From Flavobacterium sp. 9AF (GTDB lineage Bacteria; Bacteroidota; Bacteroidia; Flavobacteriales; Flavobacteriaceae): a stretch of DNA of 64,000 nucleotides. The stretch is from positions 2,780,509 through 2,844,508 of the forward strand of contig NZ_LR733556.1 in NCBI RefSeq assembly GCF_902506265.1, read 5' to 3'. Shown here piece by piece: positions 1 through 7,690 of the stretch (the stretch's first letter is position 1; every line of letters begins with the position of its first letter). The notes under the pieces were generated by a model. That model was given only the letters and a program-made list of their open reading frames with translations, was not told the DNA's origin and made no database searches. The translations under genes were made by a program, and so were the position numbers.

Positions 1-20
1 TTGTGTTTTTGATGTAAGAT

Positions 21-824
21 TTACATACTTTTTTCTTTTAGATAATCGGTAGGGGAAATTTGTGTATGATTTTTAAAGAATTTTGAAAAATAATAGGGGT
101 CTTTGAAACCTAATTCATAAGCAATCTCTTTTATACTTTTATTTTCATAGTGCAATTTGCGTTTTGCTTCTGAAATTACCAATCCAAAAAGTACATTTTG
201 TGCGGTTTTGCCAGCATGTAATTTTGCCAATTCGTTAAGTTTTAACTCGGTCGTTTGTAATTGTTTCGCTATTTCTTTTAGCGTGTAATTCTTTTTAAAA
301 TGATTTCTGACGAATTCTAAAAAGCGTAAGAAAAGCGCTTCTGGTTTCCAAATTTCACCACCGTTTTCAATTTTGGCTCTATTGACTGTAAAAAGTAGCA
401 ATTCGATTCTAGCATGAATAGCTTCAAGATATTGATAGGGTTTGCATCGCAGTTCATTTTCAATTTTAAGGAATTGCTCTTCAATTTCTGTCTTATTGGT
501 ACACGAAATAATTTCGTTATAATCAAAGTGACAAAACAGACTGTTTTGAAAGATGAGTTCGATATCTTTTTCTGTCTTACAAATATAATCGAGTGTAAAC
601 TGTAAGAGATAGCCTTTACTATTTTTAGTATTTTTAAAAGCGTGATACTGTCCTGAAGTTATAGTTACGACTTGGTTTTGTGATAAGGTAAGCATTTTGT
701 GGTCTACTTCGAGAGTAAGATTTCCTTCTTGACACCAAATTAGCGCATACTTTTTGACCCGTTTTGGGTTGAAATCTGTAATAGATTCTGTTTTATGAAG
801 TGAAACGAGGGCTGTATCTAACAT
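21..824 (-). CDS. AraC-family transcriptional regulator
   Basis: This 267-residue protein is a one-component DNA-binding regulator of the AraC/XylS family. The last 100 residues carry the two helix-turn-helix segments: a first one around YTLKEIAKQLQTTELKL and the family signature SIKEIAYELGFKDPYYFSKF near the C-terminus. The first 130 residues look like a cupin-type sensing domain, with an opening that reads like flavobacterial AraC regulators (ALIWCQEGNLTLEVDH). The ligand cannot be inferred. It is monocistronic within the window and reads leftward out of it, so a regulated neighbour could lie beyond position 1. An adequate ATG is used, with a TAnnTTTG element just upstream. Family assignment is secure; the target is unknown. 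Confidence 0.92.
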   Translation of the reverse strand: MLDTALVSLHKTESITDFNPKRVKKYALIWCQEGNLTLEVDHKMLTLSQNQVVTITSGQYHAFKNTKNSKGYLLQFTLDYICKTEKDIELIFQNSLFCHFDYNEIISCTNKTEIEEQFLKIENELRCKPYQYLEAIHARIELLLFTVNRAKIENGGEIWKPEALFLRFLEFVRNHFKKNYTLKEIAKQLQTTELKLNELAKLHAGKTAQNVLFGLVISEAKRKLHYENKSIKEIAYELGFKDPYYFSKFFKNHTQISPTDYLKEKSM

Positions 825-844
825 GGAATAACAATCTTACAGAA

Positions 845-852
845 CAAATATA
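845..852 (-). promoter_or_regulatory. putative -7 promoter element of the AraC gene
   Basis: The minus strand reads TATATTTG here, matching the Bacteroidota -7 consensus TAnnTTTG, about 20 bases upstream of the ATG of the AraC gene. I did not see a clear -33 TTTG partner at the usual spacing, so this is a tentative call. Confidence 0.4.
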
Positions 853-919
853 CTTATTATTGGATTTAATAGTTCTTTAGTAATTTTAATAAAATTATGC
901 TAATTAGAATTATAATTCT

Positions 920-1198
920 CTAAATAATTGTAGAAAATGGGATTAATTCTTGCCATGCTATCGTTTTTTTTACTAAATAATCACCCAGATTTACTTTGTC
1001 AAAGAAGAATTTATTTTCTTTATCAATTATAAATAGGGTGTCATTAAGTATTATAGTTCTTTTTAATGTTCTTCTAGGAGTTAAAGAGTCTAATATAATA
1101 TTGGTAACATATCCATCAAAAGCCATTTCCAATCGTTGCTTTTTTTCTGCTTTCTGATTATCTTCTTTTGTAAATTGGATATATGTATAGATTATCAA
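920..1198 (-). CDS. small hypothetical membrane protein, N-terminus possibly frameshifted
   Basis: A 92-residue reading frame starting at a TTG; I do not recognise the family. The frame stays open upstream of the TTG to about position 1240 and there encodes a hydrophobic stretch (VSIIVITFALIIYTYI) that would be a membrane anchor, but it contains no ATG. In another frame the bases from 1260 downward encode KQTITEKIRIELV before a stop at 1216-1218, which reads naturally into that hydrophobic stretch after a one-base shift. That leader begins directly after the stop codon of the DUF4870 gene at 1261, so the two could be co-transcribed. Either the real start is a rare codon or the gene is a recent frameshift pseudogene. 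The body (FDGYVTNIILDSLTPRRTLK) looks like coding sequence rather than a shadow. Confidence 0.45.
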   Translation of the reverse strand: MIIYTYIQFTKEDNQKAEKKQRLEMAFDGYVTNIILDSLTPRRTLKRTIILNDTLFIIDKENKFFFDKVNLGDYLVKKTIAWQELIPFSTII

Positions 1199-1260
1199 GG
1201 CAAAAGTTATTACTATTATACTAACTCTATCCTGATCTTTTCAGTGATTGTTTGTTTTAT

Positions 1261-1587
1261 TTAAAGACTCTTAAACAATTTTTGATAGAATTCACCTACT
1301 AAAGGAACCAATTTTTTTTCACCATTTAGTGCTCCTAAAAAGCCATAAATCCATAAGATAAAAATAAATAACCAAAAAGCAGAAGTGACCATCCAACTGT
1401 TGAAATAACCAATAGGATAACCCAATAAAAAGAACGTTAAAAAAATGCCTAAAGCTTGACGAATATGAAAACTAGCAAATTCGCTTTTATTATCTTCTTG
1501 GTTCATAAAAATAGCAATTACACTTCCTATAATGGTGATATAGCTTACTATAGCTGCATTTTTTCCTTTTTCGATATCGATATTCAT
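1261..1587 (-). CDS. DUF4870 family small membrane protein
   Basis: A 108-residue protein resembling the DUF4870/Tic20-like family of small bacterial membrane proteins. Visible features are an N-terminal soluble stretch ending in NAAIVSYITIIGSVIAIFM (first membrane segment), a charged loop with SFHIRQALGIFLTFFLLGYP (second segment, containing the family's typical FHIRQA motif), a third hydrophobic segment with WLFIFILWIYGFLGALNG, and a short amphipathic tail. The molecular role of the family is not established. It starts with ATG downstream of a low-complexity spacer and is followed at once by the small membrane protein at 920-1198. Identification rests on the membrane topology and the FHIRQA motif. 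Confidence 0.8.
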   Translation of the reverse strand: MNIDIEKGKNAAIVSYITIIGSVIAIFMNQEDNKSEFASFHIRQALGIFLTFFLLGYPIGYFNSWMVTSAFWLFIFILWIYGFLGALNGEKKLVPLVGEFYQKLFKSL

Positions 1588-1600
1588 TTTGTTTAAAGTT

Positions 1601-1715
1601 TAAAGTTGTTGTCTGTTAACTGTTATCAGTTGTCTGTTGACTGTTGATTGTTAATTGTTGTCTGTTATTTGTTGAAGGTTGTTTTTCTCTTCCTTTTTCC
1701 TTTTCCTTCTTTCTT
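1601..1715. repeat. degenerate short repeat and polypyrimidine tract
   Basis: The spacer between the dihydroorotase-like and DUF4870 genes holds many imperfect copies of a TTGTCTGTTaACTGTT-like unit (variants CTGTTGACTGTTGATTGTT and so on, about 1601-1675), followed by a pyrimidine-rich tract of CTT/CCTTTT units to about 1715. No gene is visible in it. It looks like replication slippage product; a function is not supported. Confidence 0.6.
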
Positions 1716-1723
1716 CTTAATTT

Positions 1724-2977
1724 CTAGATTACCAATTTACCGTTGTTATAAATTCCGTAGGCTTTTCCTTTTGTCTTTTGTCCTAAGAAAGCTGAATTTT
1801 TGGATTTAGATAAAATGTTTTCTTTGGTAAACGTGCTTTCGCCTGTTGGTGTAAAGAAGCTTAGTTCGGCTGTTGTGTTTATTTCAATAGAATGATTTGG
1901 TAAATCAAAGATATTTTTTCCTGCGATTAATTTTTCGAGAACCACTTTTAAAGGTAAAACTGTAAGTAAGGCTCCAAAAGCACTTTCTAACCCAATGGTT
2001 CCGTCTTTTGCCATATCAAATTCCAATTTTTTATGTTCAATATCTAACGGATTATGATCGGAAGTAATGCAATCAATCGTATTGTCTAAAACTGCTGCTA
2101 TCAAAGCTTTTCGAGTGGCTTCATCGCGTAAAGGTGGTGCTACTTTGTATCGAGAATCGAAACCTGTTAACACTTCTTCGTTTAACACTAAATGATGCAC
2201 CGCAACACTACACGTTACTTCTAAACCTTTGGCTTTTGCATCTTTAATTAAGGCAATCGATTTTTGCGTTGAGATGGTAGGGATGTGTACTTTTCCACCT
2301 GTATATTCTAATAAAAATAAGTTACGCGCAATGTGTAATTCTTCTGCTAATGTGGGAATACCTTTTAAGCCTAATCGATTAGAGGCAATACCTTCATTTA
2401 CAATTCCTTTTCCTTTTAAGGAGTTGTCTTGGCAATAACTAATTATCAATCCTTCGAAATCTTGTACATATTGAAGTGCAATTTTTTGAATATTGGCATC
2501 TTGAATGGCTTTGTTGTAATCTCCAAAGGCAATAGCACCCGCATTTTTCATGTCGAAAAGCTCGGCTAAGTCTTGTCCTTCACTATTTTTGGTTAAGGCG
2601 CCAATAGGGAACAAATTAGTAGCTTGATCTTTGGCTCTTTCTAAAACAAATTTTACTTGCGCTTGATTATCGATAACCGGAGTAGAATTGGGTTGCAAAG
2701 CAATTGCTGTAAAACCACTTTTTGCAGCTACTTCTAAACCGTGTGCAATGGTTTCGCGATCTTCATAACCGGGTTCGCCTAAAGATACAGAGGAATCAAA
2801 CCAACCAGAAGAAACATGCAAATTTTCTTTTTCGACTACTGTTGCGTTTTCAGGAATTGCAATGTTTTTTGCAATTTCAGTAATGATACCGTTTTCAATT
2901 TTAATATCTACGGTTTGGTTGTGGAACGAACTGTTTTGATCTTGTATAGTTGCTTGTTTAATTAAAACGGTTGTCAT
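1724..2977 (-). CDS. dihydroorotase-like protein lacking the HxH metal motif (pseudo-DHOase)
   Basis: The 417-residue chain has the amidohydrolase-fold layout of class I dihydroorotases, which close the pyrimidine ring from carbamoyl-aspartate. The segment that normally reads D-x-H-x-H-x-R-x-P-G appears here as GWFDSSVSLGEPGYEDRETI, so the two metal-binding histidines are serines at residues 63 and 65. Later landmarks persist in altered form: KVAPPLRDEATRKAL (substrate loop) and TSDHNPLD, where active enzymes have TDHAPH. Flavobacteria are known to carry DHOase homologues of this kind, so it is probably a stable non-catalytic paralogue, perhaps a structural partner of aspartate transcarbamoylase; that role is inference. 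Its ATG overlaps the stop of the upstream VWA gene by four bases, so translation is probably coupled. Databases would usually label it pyrC, which I avoid because of the missing ligands. Confidence 0.8.
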   Translation of the reverse strand: MTTVLIKQATIQDQNSSFHNQTVDIKIENGIITEIAKNIAIPENATVVEKENLHVSSGWFDSSVSLGEPGYEDRETIAHGLEVAAKSGFTAIALQPNSTPVIDNQAQVKFVLERAKDQATNLFPIGALTKNSEGQDLAELFDMKNAGAIAFGDYNKAIQDANIQKIALQYVQDFEGLIISYCQDNSLKGKGIVNEGIASNRLGLKGIPTLAEELHIARNLFLLEYTGGKVHIPTISTQKSIALIKDAKAKGLEVTCSVAVHHLVLNEEVLTGFDSRYKVAPPLRDEATRKALIAAVLDNTIDCITSDHNPLDIEHKKLEFDMAKDGTIGLESAFGALLTVLPLKVVLEKLIAGKNIFDLPNHSIEINTTAELSFFTPTGESTFTKENILSKSKNSAFLGQKTKGKAYGIYNNGKLVI

Positions 2978-4902
2978 TTTACAAATTTTTGTATTAGTAG
3001 TTCAATCAATAAAAATAGGAGAGTTCCTAGAATAAACCATTTCCATAATGCAGTATCGGTTCGTTTCGATTCTAAATCATTAAGAACTGTAGCTACATCA
3101 TTTACGTGAGTGGCTTTATCAAATAATGTGTTGTTTTTGTTGTTCAAATCGCTTTCTGTTCGAGGATAATTAAAGCTAATTTCCTGAATGTTATTATCTG
3201 CTTGCTTAACAGTATAATTGCCAGCTTTTTCTGGATAGTCTCCAAAAGTAAGTTTCACTTTGGTATTCACAATTTGCTGTTGGGGAATAAAACTGTGCTC
3301 TGAATTAATAATATTAACTACTTCATCTTTGGATAAAGTAGCATCTATAATTAATGATTCGTTTTCGCCAATAGTAAATGTATTTGTTTTCAAATTATTC
3401 CTTGCTTGAGCCATATTATAAATGGTAGGTACAATTAAAGGAGAATTTTGAAAATTTGAATTCTGTTTGTTTATTGGAGCTGTAAAAATATATAAATTAC
3501 CTATTTTATTCGTTACCGAAAAAGCAAAGTTACTATCGTCTTCAAATTGTAAAATGGGTAATCCTTTCCCATTAGAAGCAAAAAAATGTTTCACTTTTGG
3601 ATATTGGAAATTACTAATTCTCTTTTCAAAAACATTTTTATATAAAGGATGATTGAAACTGATTTTAGTAATTTGTTTTTCATTGCTGTCTTTCTGAGAA
3701 AATTGGTAGTTCCCAAAGTTTTTGAAGAAACTGTTTATATTCTGAATATTGGTTTCTTCTGAAGGAATGATAATAATGGAGCCACCTTTATTATAAAATG
3801 AGTGTAGAGTAGTAGCTAATGCTTGAGGAATTTCATTAACTTCATTTAGAATAATGGTTTGTTGGTTTTCAATAGCATTGTAATTCAGTTGTGCTAATTC
3901 GGTATTGGTTACAACAAATTCTTTTTCGGTTAAAATTTTATTCAGAAATTTATTTTTTTCTGGGGTACCAATACAAATTACATTTTGTTTTTTGGGTTGG
4001 GAAATACTAAAATAAAATGAGTTATCATATTCCAAACTATTGTCTTGTAAGGTTACTTTGCCATGAAAAGCAGCTTTTGGAATATTGATTTTTGTTTCTT
4101 TTTCCGAAGTATCGAAAGTTATTTGAGATTTAGCTAATAGTGCTTCCTGATGGTACACAGCTAAAGAAACGGGATCGTTGTTTTCTCCATATGATTTTAC
4201 TGTAATGGTAATTTCATAGAAAGCTTCTAAAACTTGAGATAGCGTAACTTTTTCAATACTGATGTTATTTTTATTTTCAGCTAAAGGGTTATTATAATAT
4301 ACTTCATTTTCTTTGCTTAGTGCCTCTATCTTTTTTGATTGTAAACCAACAGCATCAGTTATAATGATGTAATCTTTTTTAGTATTGGGTTTTTTTGCCT
4401 CAATTTGTGTAAGTAAATAATCCAATTCGAAAGGCAAAGCAGCATAATCTAAATTTTGAAGTTCACTTTGAATTGTTTTACGGTCAATATCCCAAAAGGC
4501 AACATCATTTGTAAGAAGGGAAAAAGTTTGATTTTCAGGAAAAGCTTCTAAGATTTCTTGTACACTTCTTTTTAATAATTCTCCTCGATCCCCTTTGGCT
4601 TGCATAGAAAAGGAATTATCAAGTAAAATAATTAGTTCGTTGTCTTTACTCTTACTTTCTTTAGCTGTAAAAAAAGGTTGGGCAAAAGCCAAAATTAAAA
4701 ATGCTAAAAGAAGTAAACGTGTTGCTAGCAGTAACCATTTTTTTATGGTGCTACTTTTTCGAGTTTGTTGTTGAAGTTGTCGTAGAAGTTTTACATTGGT
4801 AAAATATTCTTTTTTAAAGCGACGTAATTGAAATAAATGGACTAAAATTGGTATAACCAATAGGAACAAAAAGTATAAAATCTCAGGATGTTTAAACTGC
4901 AT
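2974..4902 (-). CDS. BatA/VWA-domain membrane protein
   Basis: A 642-residue protein of the Bacteroidota BatA-like (aerotolerance regulator N-terminal) family. The N-terminus has one membrane helix (ILYFLFLLVIPILVHLFQL) followed by a basic LRRFKKEYFTNVKLLRQL signature typical of BatA domains, then a second helix (LLLATRLLLLAFLILAFAQ). A von Willebrand factor A domain follows with the metal-ion site motif LDNSFSM (DxSxS) near residue 92. A long periplasmic or extracytoplasmic region ends in a C-terminal helix (WKWFILGTLLFLLIELLI). The family is associated with envelope or stress functions; the exact role is unknown. It is the first gene of a two-gene unit with the dihydroorotase-like gene, overlapping it by ATGA. 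Confidence 0.88.
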   Translation of the reverse strand: MQFKHPEILYFLFLLVIPILVHLFQLRRFKKEYFTNVKLLRQLQQQTRKSSTIKKWLLLATRLLLLAFLILAFAQPFFTAKESKSKDNELIILLDNSFSMQAKGDRGELLKRSVQEILEAFPENQTFSLLTNDVAFWDIDRKTIQSELQNLDYAALPFELDYLLTQIEAKKPNTKKDYIIITDAVGLQSKKIEALSKENEVYYNNPLAENKNNISIEKVTLSQVLEAFYEITITVKSYGENNDPVSLAVYHQEALLAKSQITFDTSEKETKINIPKAAFHGKVTLQDNSLEYDNSFYFSISQPKKQNVICIGTPEKNKFLNKILTEKEFVVTNTELAQLNYNAIENQQTIILNEVNEIPQALATTLHSFYNKGGSIIIIPSEETNIQNINSFFKNFGNYQFSQKDSNEKQITKISFNHPLYKNVFEKRISNFQYPKVKHFFASNGKGLPILQFEDDSNFAFSVTNKIGNLYIFTAPINKQNSNFQNSPLIVPTIYNMAQARNNLKTNTFTIGENESLIIDATLSKDEVVNIINSEHSFIPQQQIVNTKVKLTFGDYPEKAGNYTVKQADNNIQEISFNYPRTESDLNNKNNTLFDKATHVNDVATVLNDLESKRTDTALWKWFILGTLLFLLIELLIQKFVK

Positions 4903-5092
4903 GTATGTTAGGTTTATTTCAAGAACACAAATTTACGGTGTTCAAAAATACAAAAAGGAAATGGTTTTTAAAGAAAAGAGTTTATTGATGTTTATTTTTT
5001 TTTAATTACTCTATTTTTAAGCGGATTTCATGCATTAATACAGATAGGATTGTGATATTCTGCAATAAATTCTCTATGATAACACGATGTAT

Positions 5093-5190
5093 TTGTCAAG
5101 CTGAACTTGTTTCAGCTTCTAAATAAAATTTGAATATAATAACATTATATCCAATATGTAAAAGATTCCGAAACAAGTTCGGAATGACAA
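5093..5190. repeat. REP-like inverted pair of palindromic units
   Basis: Two 28-base arms at 5093-5120 and 5163-5190 are inverted relative to one another with 22 of 28 positions matching. Each arm is itself a hairpin around CTTG: AGCTGAA-CTTG-TTTCAGCT in the left arm and TTCCGAA-CTTG-TTTCGGAA in the right arm. This arrangement of two palindromic units in opposite orientation is what REP/BIME elements look like, and related units are dispersed in many flavobacterial genomes. It lies in the 294-base gap between the BatA-like gene and the DUF1456 gene; the rest of that gap holds nothing I can identify. Confidence 0.65.
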
Positions 5191-5196
5191 AAGGTG

Positions 5197-5628
5197 TTAC
5201 TCTTTCGACTTATTTTTTCCGTTTTTAAAACGTATTTTTTCTACCACTGGTTCTTTTTTAGGAAATGGTTTTTTCTTTGGTTTTGATTTAAAACTCGTTT
5301 CTGATTTCTTAAAAGTAGGTTTTTTAGGTTGTTCTTCGGTTTTTGTAGTACTGTCTTTAGCAGGCGTATTTTTATGACTTTTAATAACCTCCATAGGGTT
5401 TTTAGGTTCTTCCTTAGTGCCTCTTAAATGAATGACTAAGCCGTTTAAGAAATTGCGTAGCAGTTGGTCACCACATTCGACATAATTAGGATGGTTTTCA
5501 TTTCTGAAAATGTTTCCTAATTCCCCTTTAGACACTCTAAAGTCTACTAATTGTAATATTTCTACGATTTGATCGTCTCTTAATTGTAGTGCTACGCGTA
5601 ATTTTTTGAAGATATCGTTATTTGTCAT
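5197..5628 (-). CDS. DUF1456 family protein
   Basis: A 143-residue protein. Residues 1-70 match the DUF1456 (YehS-like) pattern, with a helical unit beginning NNDIFKKLRVALQLRDDQIV and the typical VSKGELGNIFRNENHPNY motif, then LLRNFLNGLVIHLRG. The C-terminal half is low-complexity and very basic (repeated KP, KK, PKK), suggesting a flexible nucleic-acid-interacting tail. The biochemical function of DUF1456 is unknown. The gene stands alone; the REP-like pair lies directly past its stop codon and could act as its transcript end. Confidence 0.88.
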   Translation of the reverse strand: MTNNDIFKKLRVALQLRDDQIVEILQLVDFRVSKGELGNIFRNENHPNYVECGDQLLRNFLNGLVIHLRGTKEEPKNPMEVIKSHKNTPAKDSTTKTEEQPKKPTFKKSETSFKSKPKKKPFPKKEPVVEKIRFKNGKNKSKE

Positions 5629-5813
5629 TTTAATTATTTTTATTGTTTAATTTAAGTTCTCGATACATTTTTTATTCCATTTCATTCCATAAAAAACACT
5701 CGAACTGACGTATGTTGTTATGTATATAGCATTTTATATTCTATATTATTATAAAATCACTCGAACTGAAGTATTAATATTCTACTTAAACTAATTAAAT
5801 TATATTTTTTTAT

Positions 5814-6599
5814 TTAGAAAAGCCAAAGATACGCTTTTGCAAATTCTTTTGACCAAAGTTTTTCATTGTGTTTTCCATGGGCCACAATTTTTGTTTTATG
5901 TAGGTGCAAACAATCGCATCGTTTTTGTCGGATAAGGTGAATCATTTGATTCATATCATCAACCATACTTTCACTTTCATTGTCTCCACACATGAAATAA
6001 TATTTGGTGTCTATTTTTTTAGTTTGTTCTGTAAGGGTGTAAATGTCATTGGTAAACCAAAAAGAAGGAGAAAAAACGCCCACTTTTCCAAAGATATCTG
6101 GATACTTAAGACTCGCATAAAAAGAAACCAATCCACCAAGCGAACTTCCCATAATTCCTGTATTTCTAGAATTTGTTTTGGTACGATATATGGAATCGAT
6201 ATGCGGTTTTAATGTGGACACAATAAAATCTAAGTAGTTATCTGCATTACCACCACCATATTTCTCATTTTTATAAGGTGTAAGTTCCTCTATTCTTTTT
6301 TCATTACCGTGTTCAATTCCTACAACAATGATTTTAGCTTGTAAACTGTCTAGAGTTTCATCAATTTTCCATTCACCTGAAAATGCTGTTTTTTCATCAA
6401 AAAGGTTTTGTGCATCGTGCATGTATAAAACAGGATACTTCTTTTCAGATTCATTGTAATCTAAGGGAAGATACACCCAAATACGTTTGATAGTATCGAG
6501 TTGAGGAGCTTTAATTTCAAATGGAGAATATCTTTTTTGAGCCCAAAGAGATACAGATGTTAAAAAAAAGATAATGAAAAGAAAGCTAAGTTTTTTCAT
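5814..6599 (-). CDS. secreted alpha/beta-hydrolase esterase (esterase D/enterochelin-esterase type)
   Basis: This 261-residue protein has an N-terminal signal peptide (LSFLFIIFFLTSVSLWAQ) and the fold features of the putative-esterase family that includes esterase D and Fes-like enzymes. Landmarks are VYLPLDYNESEKKYPVLYMHDAQNLFD with the family LYMHDGQN-like oxyanion region, the nucleophile elbow GIMGSSLGGLVSFY, and an acid and His expected near the C-terminus (CGDNESE; HGKHNEKLW). It probably hydrolyses carboxylic esters in the periplasm or outside the cell; the substrate is unknown. It is divergently oriented from the TerB-like gene, sharing a 46-base intergenic region. Confidence 0.87.
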   Translation of the reverse strand: MKKLSFLFIIFFLTSVSLWAQKRYSPFEIKAPQLDTIKRIWVYLPLDYNESEKKYPVLYMHDAQNLFDEKTAFSGEWKIDETLDSLQAKIIVVGIEHGNEKRIEELTPYKNEKYGGGNADNYLDFIVSTLKPHIDSIYRTKTNSRNTGIMGSSLGGLVSFYASLKYPDIFGKVGVFSPSFWFTNDIYTLTEQTKKIDTKYYFMCGDNESESMVDDMNQMIHLIRQKRCDCLHLHKTKIVAHGKHNEKLWSKEFAKAYLWLF

Positions 6600-6645
6600 T
6601 TTTAATTATATTTGATTTATAAAACGTAATAAAAGTACTGCTTTG

Positions 6646-7047
6646 ATGGAAACCTACCAAGAAAAAATAAGTTTGTTACAAGAAATGATAGCCTTTGCTT
6701 TAGTAGATGGTGAATTGCATGATAGAGAATATGATTTTATTGAGATGATATCTTTAGAATTAGAAATTGACAAAGATACTTTTCATAAACTTTTTGAAAA
6801 ACGTGGAGAGACGAAAGTAATAAAAGATGAATTTAATCGCATATGTCAATTTTATCGTTTGGCTTTATTAATGCATGCAGATGGAGTATTACATGAAAGA
6901 GAGGAAATCAAAATTAATGAAATTGGAATAAATATGGGTTTAAATCCCTATGCAATGAAAAGAGTTTTACATTTAATGAAAAAGTCTCCTAATCGAATGA
7001 TAGATGGTGAAATTTTGTTATCTGTTTTTGCTGAACAACATAATTAA
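6646..7047 (+). CDS. TerB-like helical protein
   Basis: A 133-residue, all-helical acidic protein with two repeats of the pattern LxxMxxFALVDGELHDREYDFI and ALLMHADGVLHEREEIKI. D-G-x-x-H-x-x-E is the signature of the TerB/DUF533-like fold, which contains putative metal-binding acidic positions. No signal peptide is visible, so it is probably cytoplasmic. The role is not known; no other ter genes are nearby, so a tellurite function is not supported. I place the start at the ATG at 6646 rather than the TTG one codon earlier. A strong hairpin terminator follows the stop codon. Confidence 0.78.
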   Translation: METYQEKISLLQEMIAFALVDGELHDREYDFIEMISLELEIDKDTFHKLFEKRGETKVIKDEFNRICQFYRLALLMHADGVLHEREEIKINEIGINMGLNPYAMKRVLHLMKKSPNRMIDGEILLSVFAEQHN

Positions 7048-7093
7048 CTTTCTGAAATTTAGTCAGTTGTATTTTAAAAAAATCTTAAAATTA

Positions 7094-7145
7094 AGTCAAA
7101 ATGTCTTTTGAAAAAGAAAAATTAGAGACATTTTGACTTTTTTTT
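7094..7145 (+). terminator. intrinsic terminator of the TerB-like gene
   Basis: A perfect 14-bp stem (AAGTCAAAATGTCT at 7094-7107 pairing with 7126-7139) with an 18-base loop is followed by a T-run on the plus strand. It lies 46 bases past the TerB-like stop codon and insulates it from hsp20. Confidence 0.85.
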
Positions 7146-7152
7146 ATTTTGG

Positions 7153-7185
7153 AACATAATTTGAATATGTTTAGGAAACATGTTT
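7153..7185 (+). promoter_or_regulatory. palindromes upstream of hsp20, possible operator
   Basis: Two palindromes sit in the 60-base gap before hsp20: AACATA-N7-TATGTT at 7153-7171 and AAACATGTTT at 7176-7185. They share an AACAT core. Small heat-shock genes are often controlled by operators overlapping the promoter, so these are candidates, but AT-rich DNA gives such palindromes easily. Confidence 0.3.
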
Positions 7186-7202
7186 AATTAAAAAATACAG
7201 AT

Positions 7203-7637
7203 ATGAACTTAGTAAAAACAAATCCGAAATTATTTTTCCCATCTGTAATGGATGAATTTTTCAAACCCGATTTTATGGGTGGTGTACAAAGTTTTTCAAA
7301 CACAGTTCCTGCCGTTAATATTAAAGAAACAGAAACTGATTTTACGATTGAATTAGCTTCTCCAGGATTAAAAAGAGAAGATTTTAAGATAGAGTTGGAT
7401 GAAAATATTTTATCCATTTCTTCAGAAAGAAAGTTAGAAACGGAAGACAAAAATGAGAATGGAAAGTATACTCGAAAAGAATTTAGTTTTTCATCCTTTA
7501 AGCGTTCGTTTACTTTGCCAGAAACGATTAAGGAAGAAGATATTACAGCCAATTATGAGAATGGAGTATTACAGATATCACTTCCTAAAAGAGAAGAAGC
7601 ATTACCTAAACCTAAACGTTTTATAGAAATTGGTTAA
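7203..7637 (+). CDS. Hsp20/alpha-crystallin small heat-shock protein
   Basis: This 144-residue protein is an ATP-independent holdase that binds unfolding proteins in the cytoplasm. The alpha-crystallin domain spans about residues 38-134: it opens with VNIKETETDFTIELASPGL, contains SISSERKLETEDKNENGKYTR, the FKRSFTLPETI strand, and the family-defining ENGVLQISLPKRE motif (A-x-x-x-n-G-v-L pattern) near residue 120. The N-terminal segment includes the FPSVMDEFF motif seen in flavobacterial members. It is flanked by a terminator on each side, so it is a single-gene unit. Confidence 0.95.
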   Translation: MNLVKTNPKLFFPSVMDEFFKPDFMGGVQSFSNTVPAVNIKETETDFTIELASPGLKREDFKIELDENILSISSERKLETEDKNENGKYTRKEFSFSSFKRSFTLPETIKEEDITANYENGVLQISLPKREEALPKPKRFIEIG

Positions 7638-7655
7638 TTAAATTAGAAAAGATAA

Positions 7656-7690
7656 GAAAAGCCTAATGATTTTTTCGTTAGGTTTTTTAC
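7656..7690 (+). terminator. terminator after hsp20
   Basis: CCTAA and TTAGG arms with flanking A and T runs (AAAAGCCTAA ... TTAGGTTTTTT, one unpaired G) form a hairpin followed by T residues just past hsp20. It abuts the stop codon of the convergent operon at 7687 and may end transcription from both sides. Confidence 0.7.

Noticed and set aside
5904..6212. 102-residue plus-strand ORF inside the esterase
   Set aside because: Antisense shadow of a well-supported gene, with no ribosome site and unnatural composition.
6646..7047. Tellurite resistance operon
   Set aside because: Only one TerB-like protein is present, without any other ter gene, so a tellurite role is unsupported.
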